The position numbers and the translations under genes are program-made. The notes beneath the pieces are model-generated. The model was not told the DNA's origin, did no database searches, and saw nothing but the letters and a program-made list of their open reading frames with translations. 64,000 bases of DNA from Lantana camara (taxonomy: Eukaryota > Streptophyta > Magnoliopsida > Lamiales > Verbenaceae): positions 33,682,001-33,746,000 of the forward strand of contig CM074861.1 of NCBI GenBank assembly GCA_037501455.1, given 5' to 3'. Shown here one piece after another: positions 39,878-50,893 of this stretch; position 1 is the stretch's first letter, and every line of letters begins with the position of its first letter.

Positions 39878-40735
39878 ATGGCAGCAATTACCCCCTGGCC
39901 CAACCCTACACCCACTATCAATTTCCATGTCCCTCGCTATCTCTGTGCCACCCACCCATGCCCTCCCCAAGCTCCAACCCCTGCACCACCTCTCCCACAC
40001 CAAAGCCGGATAGTACGTACAGATACGGACTCAGGATCCGGACGCCAAGCCGGCGTTCCTTGGCATCGCGGCGTCGAAAGGCGTGTTCGAGTTTCTGGTG
40101 AAATCCATTCCCGCTTCCACCGCGGAGCTCCTCTGCGGGCCGTGATGTTGTGGAGATGACTCCGGCCATGGGCAAGGGGTTTGATATTGACCAAATTACC
40201 CAGCCGAAAATTACCTGACGGTGCTGATTTCAGCCACCGGATCAGGAATTAGGTAAATTAACGTCCGCATTAGTTTGGCCTTTCATTTTATTTGATTAAT
40301 TGTGTCAATTTCCAGCTTTCCTAGCAATTTCTACATCATTACATAATGTGGTTGTAGAAGGGGAGCTGCCTATATTGATTTATGTGATATACTTGCACAA
40401 AATTTACAGTTTTGTTGCGAGATTGCTGTTAAACCATTGTTGCATGCTCTAATGGTCCACGAATGACCTATTCTTGTTCAATTTATCCTCTTCTTCAGTG
40501 GAAAACAGTTGATATTTTTATCAGTATTTGATCAATGATTCAGTAAAGCTGCTTTTGTACTATAACTTCTTGCATGTGTGATTTCCTGTTTCTTGTTTCT
40601 GTCCTCACTCTTTACCGTGGGTCATGTATAGCCCGATTCGTTCTTTGATCGAAGCAGGCTTCAATGCCAACAAGAGATCTGATGTCAGACTCTATTACGG
40701 TGCTAGAAACCTTACTTCGAATGGCATATCAGGTA
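39878..40735 (+). pseudogene. FNR-like reductase pseudogene (fruit protein pKIWI502 type), 5' exons only
   Basis: The family is a plastid-type ferredoxin reductase-like oxidoreductase. Exon 1 begins MAAITPWPN; after a disrupted stretch it reads PDAKPAFLGIAASKGVFEF, STAELLCG, VVEMTPAMGKGFDIDQI and ATGSGI, ending at a GT donor near 40254. Exon 2 (about 40631-40730) reads PIRSLIEAGFNANKRSDVRL and YYGARNL and then shifts frame before MAYQ. The Gln of the AGQY motif is a TAG at 40009-40011, and at least two or three one-base shifts follow (near 40137, 40212 and 40710). The central N-terminal part expected between the presequence and AGQY is missing. Later exons are absent; a Mutator-like element begins about 220 bp downstream. 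The family name is from pattern memory. Confidence 0.75.
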
Positions 40736-40951
40736 TTAATACCTTGTTGTGTTGTGTTGCTTTTCCCATTGTAACATGATAGTTTATTCTTTAGCAGCTG
40801 CGCATGAGGGGTCAGCTTGAATCATGGCTGGTCAATAAAACCGTCTTCTTTGTGATCATATTGAGTATATTATATATATGTACGCCAATTTCCACTGGAG
40901 TACTTAAACCAGATTATCCAATTTTGATACCAAAATTTTGGAAACATAGAT

Positions 40952-42768
40952 TTTAGGGTTAATTACACTTAGCCCCCAAAATAGATGGGGTAATTACAAT
41001 TGATCCCCATTTTTAGATTTATTTATAGATACCACCTGCTTAGAAAATTTTAATTACACTAAACCCCCAACCGGTTAGGGTTCCGTCTAAAAAATTATGA
41101 ACATCCCGTTATACCCCTACAAGTTCCGTTAAATCATTTAGGAAAATAATGCCAAAAATTACAAATTTTGAAATAACAAGTTTGCCCCTCGCTTTGTTTT
41201 GAAGAGATTAAACAAAAAGGGGCAAATGGTCTGTACAACTCCCAACACTTAAACACGCGAAGATGGTTGAGAGCAAACTCTTGTCCAAAACCCATTTCCT
41301 TCCATACTTTAATCTCCTAAAACCCCATCTTCATGCTTGATTTTTAGTGTTTTGTTGCAAAAATTTTACTCCTTGTGCCTCATTTACGTTACGACCCGGC
41401 AGATTTTGCGTTTTAGGGGAAGCTGTAAGTGGTTCCATCGTATTTTCGCCATGAAAGGTGAGGCTTTCTTCACCTTTTTAAAATTTTATATGTGAAATCG
41501 TTGTTTATAGCTTTGGTCATCTAGTATTGTTGCTCTTCACACCACCGTTAACCTAAATCCAATTTTTTTTATCGATTTTTTCCATGAAAATTAGGGCTTT
41601 TTAATTTTTGTGATTTTATATCTTTTGTACGCCATAGTTATGGCCCTATTTTATGTTATTGTTAAGAATTTTAATGTGCTTGTGTCTTTTTAGTTGTGCT
41701 CTGTCTTTGTGCAGAAACTCTAGCAACATGCATTAGGATTTCTAGTCTTCTTTTTCTGTTTTTTGTTTTTCCAATTTTCGTGTCTCATATAACCCTACCA
41801 ATGTCTTGTGTTTTATAGTGATTCCGTATGCATTATGTACTATTTGATATTGTTTTATGTATTTTCTTATTATGCAGCAAGAAACATCTAAATTTTCTGT
41901 ATTCCTTTGATTCAAGTTTGTTTAAGAGTGACGTGCATAATCTAAGGGTACTGTACAATGAACAGGAGAAATGGTTGAAAAAGGTGAATCCCAGGTATTA
42001 TAAGTTAAAGGACCTAGTTTAGGATATATTAAACTTTCTGTATCCATATTTTCAAGAGTTGAAAGAGGGTCCCATGTTCTTGAGTTATGATGTATTTTAT
42101 TCCAACAAGATAGTAAATTATTGTTTGAGCATAGAGGAAGATATTGTTCAAATGTTTGAACGTAGTCCTAAAGAGATTACAATGCATATTAAGTATTATG
42201 GCTCTTCACCTCCTAAAGAAAATGAATCTGATGGTATTGAACCTATTGGTGAATTTGTTGAGCCTAATGCTAATATTGTTCCAGATGGTAGCAATGCTAA
42301 TAAAGATGATAATCTTCGTTTTGATCAAATGCATGTTCAAGATGGGTTTGATGGTGATGATGAACTGGTGGGAAATGATTTTGATGATGAGGAAGTGAGA
42401 AATGAGAGTGGCAATGAGGGAGATGTTGAATTAGAGGGGCAAATGAGAGTGGTTGATGATGATGTTGAAGAAGTTTCAGAAGAAGAAATCTGTGGTCATC
42501 CTGATACAGAATATTATGCAGAAATATTTGAGAGCGAAGAAGAGGAATTGCTAGTGCAAGAACCTGTGGTAACACAACAAGGTCCAACTGAGGTATGCAT
42601 TATTTTAATATTAATTGATTCTTTCATTAATATGGTTCTGCAATAGATAACCATTTGTTATGTTGTGATGAGCAGGATGATGCAAGTAAAGGACGAGTTG
42701 AGGACCAACAGGTCCAAGATTCAACCACTTCAAATTCATCATTGGGATGCTTTGTTGATGTTCCGAGC
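40952..42768 (+). mobile_element. Mutator-like element, left part (split by Tat-B)
   Basis: It begins near TAGGGTTAATTACACTTAGC (from about 40953), the wording of a plant Mutator-like terminal inverted repeat, with further GGTAATTACAATTGATCCCC and ATTACACTAAACCCCC segments behind it. A gene-like region follows: a 5' leader, possible small upstream exons (41400-42020) and the acidic frame at 42059-42592. The element is cut at 42768 by the Tat-B LTR. The other terminus must lie beyond the window if this is right. Confidence 0.55.
42059..42768 (+). pseudogene. Probable Mutator-like transposase N-terminus, interrupted
   Basis: Exon 1 (about 42059-42592) encodes YCLSIEEDIVQMFERSPKEI followed by a long acidic tract (DGDDELVGNDFDDEEV, VSEEEICGHPDTEYYAEIF). 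An N-terminal PB1-like piece followed by an acidic linker is the usual start of plant MULE transposases. A GT donor follows at 42593 and an AG acceptor at 42676. Exon 2 stays open (DDASKGRVEDQQ) until the Tat-B LTR starts at 42769. No transposase catalytic core is present in the window. The start is uncertain, since the frame may extend upstream through other exons. Confidence 0.45.
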
Positions 42769-43619
42769 TGATGAGGCCTAAAAACACTCTCAAATCAGAG
42801 CCGTCCACGTGTCAGCATATCGCTGACTAAATCCCGGACGCTCACCTTGAAGGGCTCGTGGGCCTTCCCAGCCCACTCATCTGTAAATAAGGATAGACCG
42901 TCAAGCCTCGAACGCCTACTCCGGTAAAAGTCCAGAACCGACGAGCCTGACGCTCGTGTCTCGGCCCTCAGGGTTGCCCTTCATAGGGAAGCACCTACAG
43001 GGGGTCCCACGATTGACGCTCGGGATCTTGTCGCTCAAAGGTCATCTACCGTGGGGAGCCCATCCGTGGATTTATCGAGCGTCATCAACGCTCAGGATGA
43101 CTCCACCTCTCATACGGTGGATCCTAGCCGTCAGGAGAAGACATTAGTCCCTCATCCCACACGACCCTCGTCAACAACCTCTGACACAAAGGTACTGTGC
43201 ACAGTGCACCTGACACGCCGTCACCTTTTCGGGAATGTCATTCTCATCCCACCAAAGGCTGACGCGTGTTAGGGCAACACAGGTTTGGGACCACATGGTC
43301 AGTTTACCCATTTACCCCTGTCCCTAACATATAAATAAGAGAGAACACATGCATTATCTCCCAAGTCATCTTCCTCACTGAAAATACCACATATTGAACT
43401 GGGCACCATTTTTCCTCTGCAACTTCTCCAAAAGCTTCCTGAATCTCACCCTTTCCTGCATTCTCACTGCACGATTTCCTGGTGTTATCCTAGCTGGAAG
43501 AACCCACACTCATTGGAAACCCAGTTCCTGAGGCTCTTGTGCCTGTGATGGTCTTCCTTCCTATCAACAAATTCTAAAGTGTTTGGTGTTTAAGTCCTTC
43601 ACAAGTTTCTGCACCATCA
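42769..43619 (+). repeat. Tat-B 5' LTR
   Basis: It starts TGATGAGGCC and ends CACCATCA, with TGATG and CATCA as inverted ends, and is 851 bp long. A TATA box, TATAAATA, lies at 43330-43337. It is followed by five T bases and the primer site. It shares no obvious sequence with the Tat-A LTR, so the two elements are different families of one lineage. There is no second copy in the window to confirm the ends. Confidence 0.8.
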
Positions 43620-43623
43620 TTTT

Positions 43624-43641
43624 TGGCGCCGTCTGTGGGAA
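43624..43641 (+). other. Tat-B primer binding site
   Basis: TGGCGCCGTCTGTGGGAA is identical to the site of Tat-A on the other strand and lies just after the 5' LTR. Confidence 0.88.
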
Positions 43642-43718
43642 ACCATCACCACCATCTGTGGTATAACCAGTTTCCTCCTTCCAAAGCTAGTTGAAAAGTA
43701 ACACCAGAATCCTTAATC

Positions 43719-46700
43719 ATGGTAACTGCGACGAGATCTGGAGCAGTCAGAGAGAGAGGCTCTCTTCCCCCGGTCAACGAGGAGAACGCGGAAGGCAACA
43801 CCCCCACCGGAGAAGCAAACCCCCCAGTTGCCGGAAACAGGGGCGAGAACACAGAGCCGGCAGGGACTACTCTCCCACTAAGTGGTAACATTGCGGGAGG
43901 ACCCAGCTCCGTAGCTCCACCTGCAGCTCACACCGTCCCCACTTCCTACCCTTACTCTGGGATGTATCCCATGGCCATGCCCCCTCCAGGATACCCTTTT
44001 ATGCAGCCTGGAATGATGCCCGAGACGATGCCCGTGATCCCACCTTATCAGGTGGGGAGCCTGAATCTCCCCACCTCATTACCAAGGGAAATACAAGGGG
44101 TGGAGATGCCCCAAGTTACGACTCAGCAACTTCAAGCGCTGTATGCGCAGTGCGAGAGCCAGGCCGTCCAGAACGCCTGGGAGCATTTCATGGCCGCCTA
44201 TTTCCCCTCGCAGGCTAGCACTCGTCTGGCCCCGCCTCTTGGAGGGCTACCGGCGCATCCCCTGGTAATGGCCCAAAATGCGCTGAGGGCACAGCAACCT
44301 CCCCCTCCCGCACCAAATCAAGAAAATGAAGCCCCACCGAGGGTCCAGCAAGAACGACCCGTTGGAGGAGATGAGAGGGCCCCTCGAAATGAGGCGGCCG
44401 GAGATAATGAAGAGGTCCAATCGAGGGCCACAGGGAGGGCAAACCGCAGAAATGTCGGTGACCCTCAGTTAGCAGCAGTACAAGACCAGATCCGAGGGCT
44501 TCAGAACGTGGTAGAGCAGCTCTCTCGAGCACGGTCTCACGCTTCCCGCGATGGGGGCGAGAGGTCCAAGGCCAGAGACGCTCGACGACCACGCAGCCCA
44601 GTTTCCCACCGAAGGAAAGAAGCCAGCTATGAAGATCCCGACGAGCGAGACTACAGGATCATGATGGGCGATTCCCCCCTCGTCGAGGAAGTTCTAATGA
44701 CCCGCGCAGGGAAGGGTAAAATTCCCTCGTCAATTAACAGATATGATGGAACCACGGAACCAGCCGAACATCTGGACCATTTCGTGCATCTAATGCACCT
44801 GTACGACCATCCAGACAACTACTGGGCCAAGGTATTCGTCACTTCCCTCACTGGAATGGCCCAAGAGTGGTACAAAAAGCTCCCCCCGCGCTCAATCCGG
44901 GGGTACTATGACCTGACGGACGCCTTTGTCAGCCACTTCAATTCGCTGAAAGCACCGGCCCCGGCCGCGACCGCTCTCTATAGCCTGGTCCAAGGGCCGA
45001 ACGAGACTCTCAGGTCCTTCATGGGGAGATTCAATAAGGAAATTTTGCTGGTGGAAAAGCCCTCGATGGACTTTTTGAGGCACGTTCTATTCGGTGCCAT
45101 CAACATGAAACATTACGTCAGTAAAGAGTTTGTGGAGGAGGTAGCCAAGAAGAAGCCGCGCTCATTGATGGAAATTCGGGAGATTGCAGACTCCTTCTTT
45201 ACCCTCGAGGATATGTACATAGCGAGGGAACAGAAGATGGCAAATGCCCCTCGTCCCCACAGAACCCACGAAGACAAAGTGGAGCCCAATCGGAGTCACC
45301 GCCGCAGCCCAATACCTGCTCGCTGTCGTTCATCCCCCCCGCGGAGGCTCGAGCGCGTCCCCCTCAACCGCCCAATTGCCGAAGTATATTCTCTAGCGGA
45401 CCAGAAGCTGTTCAAGAGACCGCCCAAGCTGAGAGAAACCGAGGCACATAAGCGCTCGGGGAAATACTGCGCTTTTCACAAGCAGAAGGGGCATGACACT
45501 AATGAATGCCGCCACCTGGAGAAGGAAATTCAGCGGCTGATTGCTGGGGGGCACCTCAAGGAGTTTGTAAAAGTTTTAGAAGGGTATGATGAGCATTGCG
45601 CTGAACGAGCGCTCGAAAGGAGAAGAAGCCGCTCACGCTCCCGAAGTCCTCGTCGCCAGCGCCCTGAAACCAGCGAGCGCAACAAAGGGAAAGGGGTGGA
45701 CATGGAAAACCAGCCCTTTGCGGTTATTCACATGATCGCAGGTGGGCCCTCAGGAGGCGACTCCAATGCTTCTCGCCGCCGCCATGTACGAAGTTATAAC
45801 CAAACAGCGTCACTCCCTCGACCAGTGCTCTCCGTGGACAGCTCGTCGCGCTCGAAGGAGGGTGATGTCATAGGGTTCACAGAGAAAGATCTTGATCATA
45901 TTGTAACACCCCATGGGACGGAAAAAACCTCTGACTGTCCCATGGTGGTTAGTTTAGACGTTCATAACCACACTGTAAAGAGGGTTTTATTTGATAGTGG
46001 AAGCTCTGTGAATGTTCTCCCGTACTCAACGTTTCAACAAATGAACATAACAAACATCCCCCTCGAACCTCTCAGAACTGCCCTTGTAGGATTTGGAGGT
46101 TCCGAAATCGTCCCTCGCGGACAGATTCGCTTGGCCACCTCTTTTGGTCGCGCCCCACAGCGAAAAACTTTGAGCGTCCTCTACACCATCGTTGAGGTGG
46201 ATCTTCCTTACAACATCATCATTGGGCGCCCAGCCCTCGTGGATTTCAAGGCTGTAATTTCCACCTATCATAAAAAAATCAAGTTTCCTACCCCCGAGGG
46301 TACCGGAGAAATTCTGTGTAACGTCAAAGAAGCCTGGGAATGTTACATACTTTCTCTTCGAAGCCACAAGCCCAAACAGTCCATTCAACCTGGGTCTACT
46401 AAGAAGTCCGTTGATTTCCCAGAGTTAAACGAAGATGGCCCTGAGCGTAAAAGAGCCAAGCTGTACCGGAAGAAGAATAGAAAGAGGACTCCTGGAGATG
46501 TTCAGTGTTCAGAGAATAGGCCACCGGGGGCCGTCGAGGGCTCATCTTCAGAAAACGAGCGTGACGAGCCCAAGGGTACGCTCACCGGGAAAAAACGAGC
46601 GCTAGAAGCGCCAAGGCCGGAGGTTCGGATTGAGCCCACCGAGGAATTTTTGACCGTTGAATTGGAGCCTGTGAACCCGGATAAAACCACCCAGATTGGC

Positions 46701-48683
46701 TCAGGCCTGGATGGGCCCTCGCAAGTTTTGATGATCGACTTCCTACGGGAAAACCTAGACGTTTTTGCATGGAAAGCTTCTGATCTCACCGGAATAGATC
46801 CGAGCGTCATTGTCCACAGACTGAACGTGGATCCAACCTTCAAGCCCATCAAACAGAAGAAGAGGGACATTCATGGTTTTAGGAAACGGGTTATCGAAGA
46901 AGAGGTTGGTAAGTTGCTTGATGCTCAGTACATCGAGGAAATCTTGTACCCAGAATGGCTTTGCAATGTGGTGCTCGTCCCAAAGAGCGCCAATAAGTGG
47001 CGTATGTGCAACGACTTCACGGATCTCAACAAAGCGTGCCCCAAAGACCATTACCCACTACCGAGGATTGATCAGTTGGTAGATTCTACAGCCGGGAGTG
47101 AACTCATGAGTATGATGGACGCCTTTCAGGGATATTATCAAATCTTTATGGCGCCCGAAGATCGCCCTAAAACTGCGTTTGTTGTGCATTTGGGTGTTTA
47201 CTGTTTCAAAGTCATGCCATTTGGGCTCAAAAAAGCGGGAGCAACCTATCAGCGGCTCGTCAACAGAATGTTCAAGCATGAAATTGGAAAATCTATGGAG
47301 GTATATGTGGACGACATGATAGTCAAGAGCGAGCGCCAACGCTCCCATCTGGAGGATCTCAAGCAAACTTTCGACATCCTCCGTCGCTACGGAATGAAGC
47401 TGAACCCATCAAAATGCACCTTTGGCGTTCGAGGTGGTAAATTCTTGGGATACATGGTCAGTCAGCGTGGCATAGAGGCAAACCCCGAGAAAATTAGAGC
47501 AATCCTAGACATACCCTCCCCTCGCAATCTGAGAGAGGTCCAGGTGCTCGTGGGTAAGATCATTTCACTAAATAGGTTCATCTCCCGCTCAGCGGACCGG
47601 AATTTACCCTTCTTTAAAATTTTGCGCAACGCTCGCAACTTTACCTGGAACGAGGATTGCGAAAAGGCCCTGCAGAACATGAAACAGTACCTGTCGAGCG
47701 CGCCTTTGTTAACCAAGCCAATCCCGGGGGAGAGCTTGTTTATCTATCTATCAGTCTCTTTGGAAGCAACGAGCGCTGTCCTCGTAGCCATCCGCGAGCG
47801 TAAGCACATGCCAGTTTATCACCTGAGCAAGACTCTACAGGGAGCAGAGAAAAGGTACATGGAAATTGAGAAATTCGCCTTTGCGCTCGTTAACGCATCC
47901 CGAAGGCTGAGGCCATATTTTCAGGCTCACTCCATCACAGTGCTTACAGATCAGCCACTCAAGCAAGTGCTATCTAAGCCGGATGTTTCGGGAAGGTTAA
48001 TTAAGTGGGCGATTGAGCTCAGTCAGTTTGATATCTCCTTCGAGCCTCGTACAGCCATACAGGCTCAAGCAGTGGCCGATCTATTGGTAGAACGTTTCAA
48101 TTTGGAGACTGTGCCACCGGCGGACGAGGGTTTATGGCTTTTGCACACGGATGGCTCCTCGACCTCACAAGGGGGCGGTGCCGGGGTGACCCTCAGGGAT
48201 CCCCTCGGAGCAGAAGTTGACTACGCAATCAAGCTGGCGTTCCAAGTCACCAACAACGAAGCTGAATATGAGGCCCTCATCCAAGGGCTCAGGATTGCGC
48301 TCCAAAATGGGGCCACTCGTGTCACAGCATACGTTGATTCGCAGTTGATCGCGAGTCAAATTGATGGTAGTTATGAGGCTCGAGAAGCCACTATGGCACG
48401 GTACCTATCGAGCGCCAAGGAGGAGATAGCCAAGTTCAAGGAATTCCATCTTTTGCAAGTTCCGAGGGCGGAAAACGAACGCGCTGACGCTCTTTCGAAG
48501 TTTGCGTCCGCCCTGGATGGCCATAGTGAGCGCGCTGTTACATTTTTGAGAACGGAGGAGCCACTGATAAGTAAAGGCGAACCTTCGAAAGAAGTGCACA
48601 TGATTGACCCCTCCGAGCCTTGCTGGCTTGACGAAATTGTCAGATTCCTTCGGGGATGGAACATGCCCGAGCGACAAAGTTGA
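43719..48683 (+). CDS. gag-pol: Tat-B gag-pol polyprotein (gag, protease, RT, two RNase H domains)
   Basis: One open frame of 1654 residues starts at the ATG 43719, about 75 bases after the primer site. Order: a Pro-rich N-terminus; gag domain (WAKVFVTSLTGMAQEWYKKL, LRSFMGRFNKEIL); Cys/His knuckle from residue 584 (CAFHKQKGHDTNEC); SR-rich linker; protease with DSGSSVNVLP (Asp about 759); RT with MPFGLKKAGATYQR and YVDDM (from residue 1196); gypsy RNase H; then an archaeal-type RNase H with HTDGSS (Asp 1478), NNEAEYEAL, VDSQL and RADALS. The last domain marks the Tat lineage. The frame stops at 48683, after FLRGWNMPERQ, where integrase should follow; integrase is in another frame. The frame is long and intact for a non-host gene, so the element was recently active or is young. 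Confidence 0.93.
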   Translation: MVTATRSGAVRERGSLPPVNEENAEGNTPTGEANPPVAGNRGENTEPAGTTLPLSGNIAGGPSSVAPPAAHTVPTSYPYSGMYPMAMPPPGYPFMQPGMMPETMPVIPPYQVGSLNLPTSLPREIQGVEMPQVTTQQLQALYAQCESQAVQNAWEHFMAAYFPSQASTRLAPPLGGLPAHPLVMAQNALRAQQPPPPAPNQENEAPPRVQQERPVGGDERAPRNEAAGDNEEVQSRATGRANRRNVGDPQLAAVQDQIRGLQNVVEQLSRARSHASRDGGERSKARDARRPRSPVSHRRKEASYEDPDERDYRIMMGDSPLVEEVLMTRAGKGKIPSSINRYDGTTEPAEHLDHFVHLMHLYDHPDNYWAKVFVTSLTGMAQEWYKKLPPRSIRGYYDLTDAFVSHFNSLKAPAPAATALYSLVQGPNETLRSFMGRFNKEILLVEKPSMDFLRHVLFGAINMKHYVSKEFVEEVAKKKPRSLMEIREIADSFFTLEDMYIAREQKMANAPRPHRTHEDKVEPNRSHRRSPIPARCRSSPPRRLERVPLNRPIAEVYSLADQKLFKRPPKLRETEAHKRSGKYCAFHKQKGHDTNECRHLEKEIQRLIAGGHLKEFVKVLEGYDEHCAERALERRRSRSRSRSPRRQRPETSERNKGKGVDMENQPFAVIHMIAGGPSGGDSNASRRRHVRSYNQTASLPRPVLSVDSSSRSKEGDVIGFTEKDLDHIVTPHGTEKTSDCPMVVSLDVHNHTVKRVLFDSGSSVNVLPYSTFQQMNITNIPLEPLRTALVGFGGSEIVPRGQIRLATSFGRAPQRKTLSVLYTIVEVDLPYNIIIGRPALVDFKAVISTYHKKIKFPTPEGTGEILCNVKEAWECYILSLRSHKPKQSIQPGSTKKSVDFPELNEDGPERKRAKLYRKKNRKRTPGDVQCSENRPPGAVEGSSSENERDEPKGTLTGKKRALEAPRPEVRIEPTEEFLTVELEPVNPDKTTQIGSGLDGPSQVLMIDFLRENLDVFAWKASDLTGIDPSVIVHRLNVDPTFKPIKQKKRDIHGFRKRVIEEEVGKLLDAQYIEEILYPEWLCNVVLVPKSANKWRMCNDFTDLNKACPKDHYPLPRIDQLVDSTAGSELMSMMDAFQGYYQIFMAPEDRPKTAFVVHLGVYCFKVMPFGLKKAGATYQRLVNRMFKHEIGKSMEVYVDDMIVKSERQRSHLEDLKQTFDILRRYGMKLNPSKCTFGVRGGKFLGYMVSQRGIEANPEKIRAILDIPSPRNLREVQVLVGKIISLNRFISRSADRNLPFFKILRNARNFTWNEDCEKALQNMKQYLSSAPLLTKPIPGESLFIYLSVSLEATSAVLVAIRERKHMPVYHLSKTLQGAEKRYMEIEKFAFALVNASRRLRPYFQAHSITVLTDQPLKQVLSKPDVSGRLIKWAIELSQFDISFEPRTAIQAQAVADLLVERFNLETVPPADEGLWLLHTDGSSTSQGGGAGVTLRDPLGAEVDYAIKLAFQVTNNEAEYEALIQGLRIALQNGATRVTAYVDSQLIASQIDGSYEAREATMARYLSSAKEEIAKFKEFHLLQVPRAENERADALSKFASALDGHSERAVTFLRTEEPLISKGEPSKEVHMIDPSEPCWLDEIVRFLRGWNMPERQS

Positions 48684-49854
48684 AGCTCGGAAGATCAAAA
48701 GCAAGGCCCCTCGTTTCTCATTGGATACCGAGGGTAGATTATTCAAGCGATCCTTCCAGGGCCCACCGTTGAGATGTTTGAGACCCTCGCAGGCTAAAGA
48801 AGTTTTAGAGCATGTACACAGTGGAAGTTGTGGGAACCACTCGGGTGGACGAATCTTGGCAAAGAAAATCTTAAGGAGTGGATTCTATTGGCCCTCGGTA
48901 TTGCAAGATGCCATTGAATATTCCAAGAAATGTCCCAAGTGCCAGTTCCATTCCAACACTCCTCAGTTGCCGGCAGCTCAAATGATTTCTATCGATGTTT
49001 CATGGCCTTTTGATCAATGGGGTATTTATATCGTGGGACCTCTCCCATTGGCGGTCGGGCAAAAGAAGTTCGTAATACTTGCTGTGGATTATTTCACCAA
49101 GTGGGCTGAGGCAGAAGCGGTCGCTAAGATAACGTTCAAGGTTGTGAGGGATTTCATTTGGAAAAATATCATCTGCAGATACGGCATCCCGAGGGTGCTC
49201 ATCTCGGATAACGGTTCCCAGTTTATCGCTGCGGACACGCGGGATTGGTGCTATGAACTAGGGATCGAACAACGATTCACTTCCGTGGGTCATCCTCAAG
49301 CTAATGGTCAAGCAGAAGTGACCAACCGAACCATACTCCAGCATCTGAAAACGATGCTCGAGAGTAAGAAGGGAGAATGGGCTGAAGAACTTCAGGGAGC
49401 TCTGTGGGCTTACCGTACTACTCCGCGAACGGCAACGGGGGAAACCCCTTATTCCCTCGTGTACGGCTCTGAGGCCATGATACCTGCGGAAATTGCGCAA
49501 GAATCCGCACGCGTTGCCTATTTCGAGCCTGCCGCCAACGAGGCCAATCGGGCGCTCGAATTAGATTTGCTGGATGAGAAGAGGAATGCTGCTTGGGCAC
49601 GTATTCACAAATACAAAGCAACCGTTGCTCGCCAGTACAATAAACGTGTTAAAGAAAGGACTTTCCAGCTAGGGGACTTGGTCCTCAAAAAAGTTGAAGT
49701 CTCCAAACACGTAGGTAAGTTGGACCCTAATTGGGAAGGCCCCTTCAAAGTCATCCAGGTACGAGCAAACAACACCTACCTGTTGGAAACTTTGCAAGGC
49801 GAGCGACTCCCTAGGCCATGGAATGCATGTAACCTCAGAAGGTTCTACGTGTAG
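48604..49854 (+). pseudogene. int: Tat-B integrase, in a shifted frame
   Basis: The frame overlaps the end of gag-pol by 80 bases; true homology starts near 48665 (KVEARKIKSKAP). The zinc finger HVHSGSCGNH...CPKCQ is intact. In the catalytic core the first Asp (WGID in relatives) is Tyr (TAT at 49027-49029), while SDNGSQF and the Glu of GQAEVTN remain. The C-terminus PRPWNACNLRRFYV matches Tat-A. The shift from the gag-pol frame at about 48660-48675 looks like a one-base indel; no slippery heptamer is obvious, and Tat-A has both parts in one frame. Integration by this copy would be lost twice over: by the frame and by the missing Asp. Confidence 0.88.
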
Positions 49855-50893
49855 ACATCAGTTTCTTTGTAATGGCCCGTTTGTGGCGTGAAGGGCTTCC
49901 CTTTGACGGAAAGCGTGTTGTAATCATTTCCAAAAATGCATTTATGTAACAGTAAGTATTTAACTCTTTGTTTTTACTATTTGCTTGCTTTGATTATTTT
50001 TAATAATTCGAGCGACGAAGGGCCTACTCCGTGTCGAGCATCCTCCACGTCGAAAAGCCTAAGCGAAACTTCAATCATTCCAAAACTACGCTGTCCAGGT
50101 GTTGATGATCATCCACCTATAACAGTTTGAACAGTTTGTGATATAAAGTCCTAAATTTGAGCGTGTCAGACAACGGGGAGCGTAATGCCCATTTGTAGCC
50201 AGCTGAGTGCTAACCACTCCAGCTCGCGCTCGCAAAAACCCGAATGACCCTCACCCTATTGAGTAAAAATACACTCATAAAATAACGGATTTCAAATCAG
50301 TCCCTTCAAAGGCTCCTCGAAATAACGCTAACCCTATGGTTACGCTCTACTCTTTCTTGCACTCAGCAAATCCTACTGTTGATTTCTAGAGTGCGTATGA
50401 CTCATTGGGCCGTCCGGAACGAGGGTGCGCATTATTGGGCCAATACTTAGGCAAATCCCTAAGGATCTCCTAAGTTCAAATTCTAGCCTAGTTGCAAATA
50501 CGGCTCGGGGATATCCATAGGAAACACCCTCGCGCCCGTATTTACGCCCCTCGGATCGACGGACGCTGCCAATTCTTGAACTAATGGCGCATTGTGATGA
50601 ATGCCAGGGCACCCTCGCAAGAAGCGCCCTCGTGCAAAAACACGCTCATCGCAAACTTCCAAATGAGAGAGACAATGTAAAAATGGCAAAGCTCAACAAA
50701 TTAACATCATTCACCATCTAAGCGTAAAAGAAAAAAGCATTCAGACATCACAACAGTAGAGAAAGAGTGCTAAAGTATGCAAAGAAACTCAAAATGTCAA
50801 GGGAATAACTGGAAAATTAAGTACAAGCATAAATTGTTCATCATTACGACAAGGGTTTTAAATCAGCAAGGGAAGGGATCAGTATAAGGAGTT
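49855..50893. other. Tat-B spacer between pol and antisense gene
   Basis: Non-coding. It contains GAGCG/CGCTC-rich phrases typical of this element and no open frame worth calling. It corresponds in position to 11641-12753 of Tat-A, but I see no clear tandem repeat here. Confidence 0.6.

Noticed and set aside
42297..42587. His/Leu-rich minus-strand open frame
   Set aside because: It is the complement of the acidic plus-strand exon of the Mutator-like gene.
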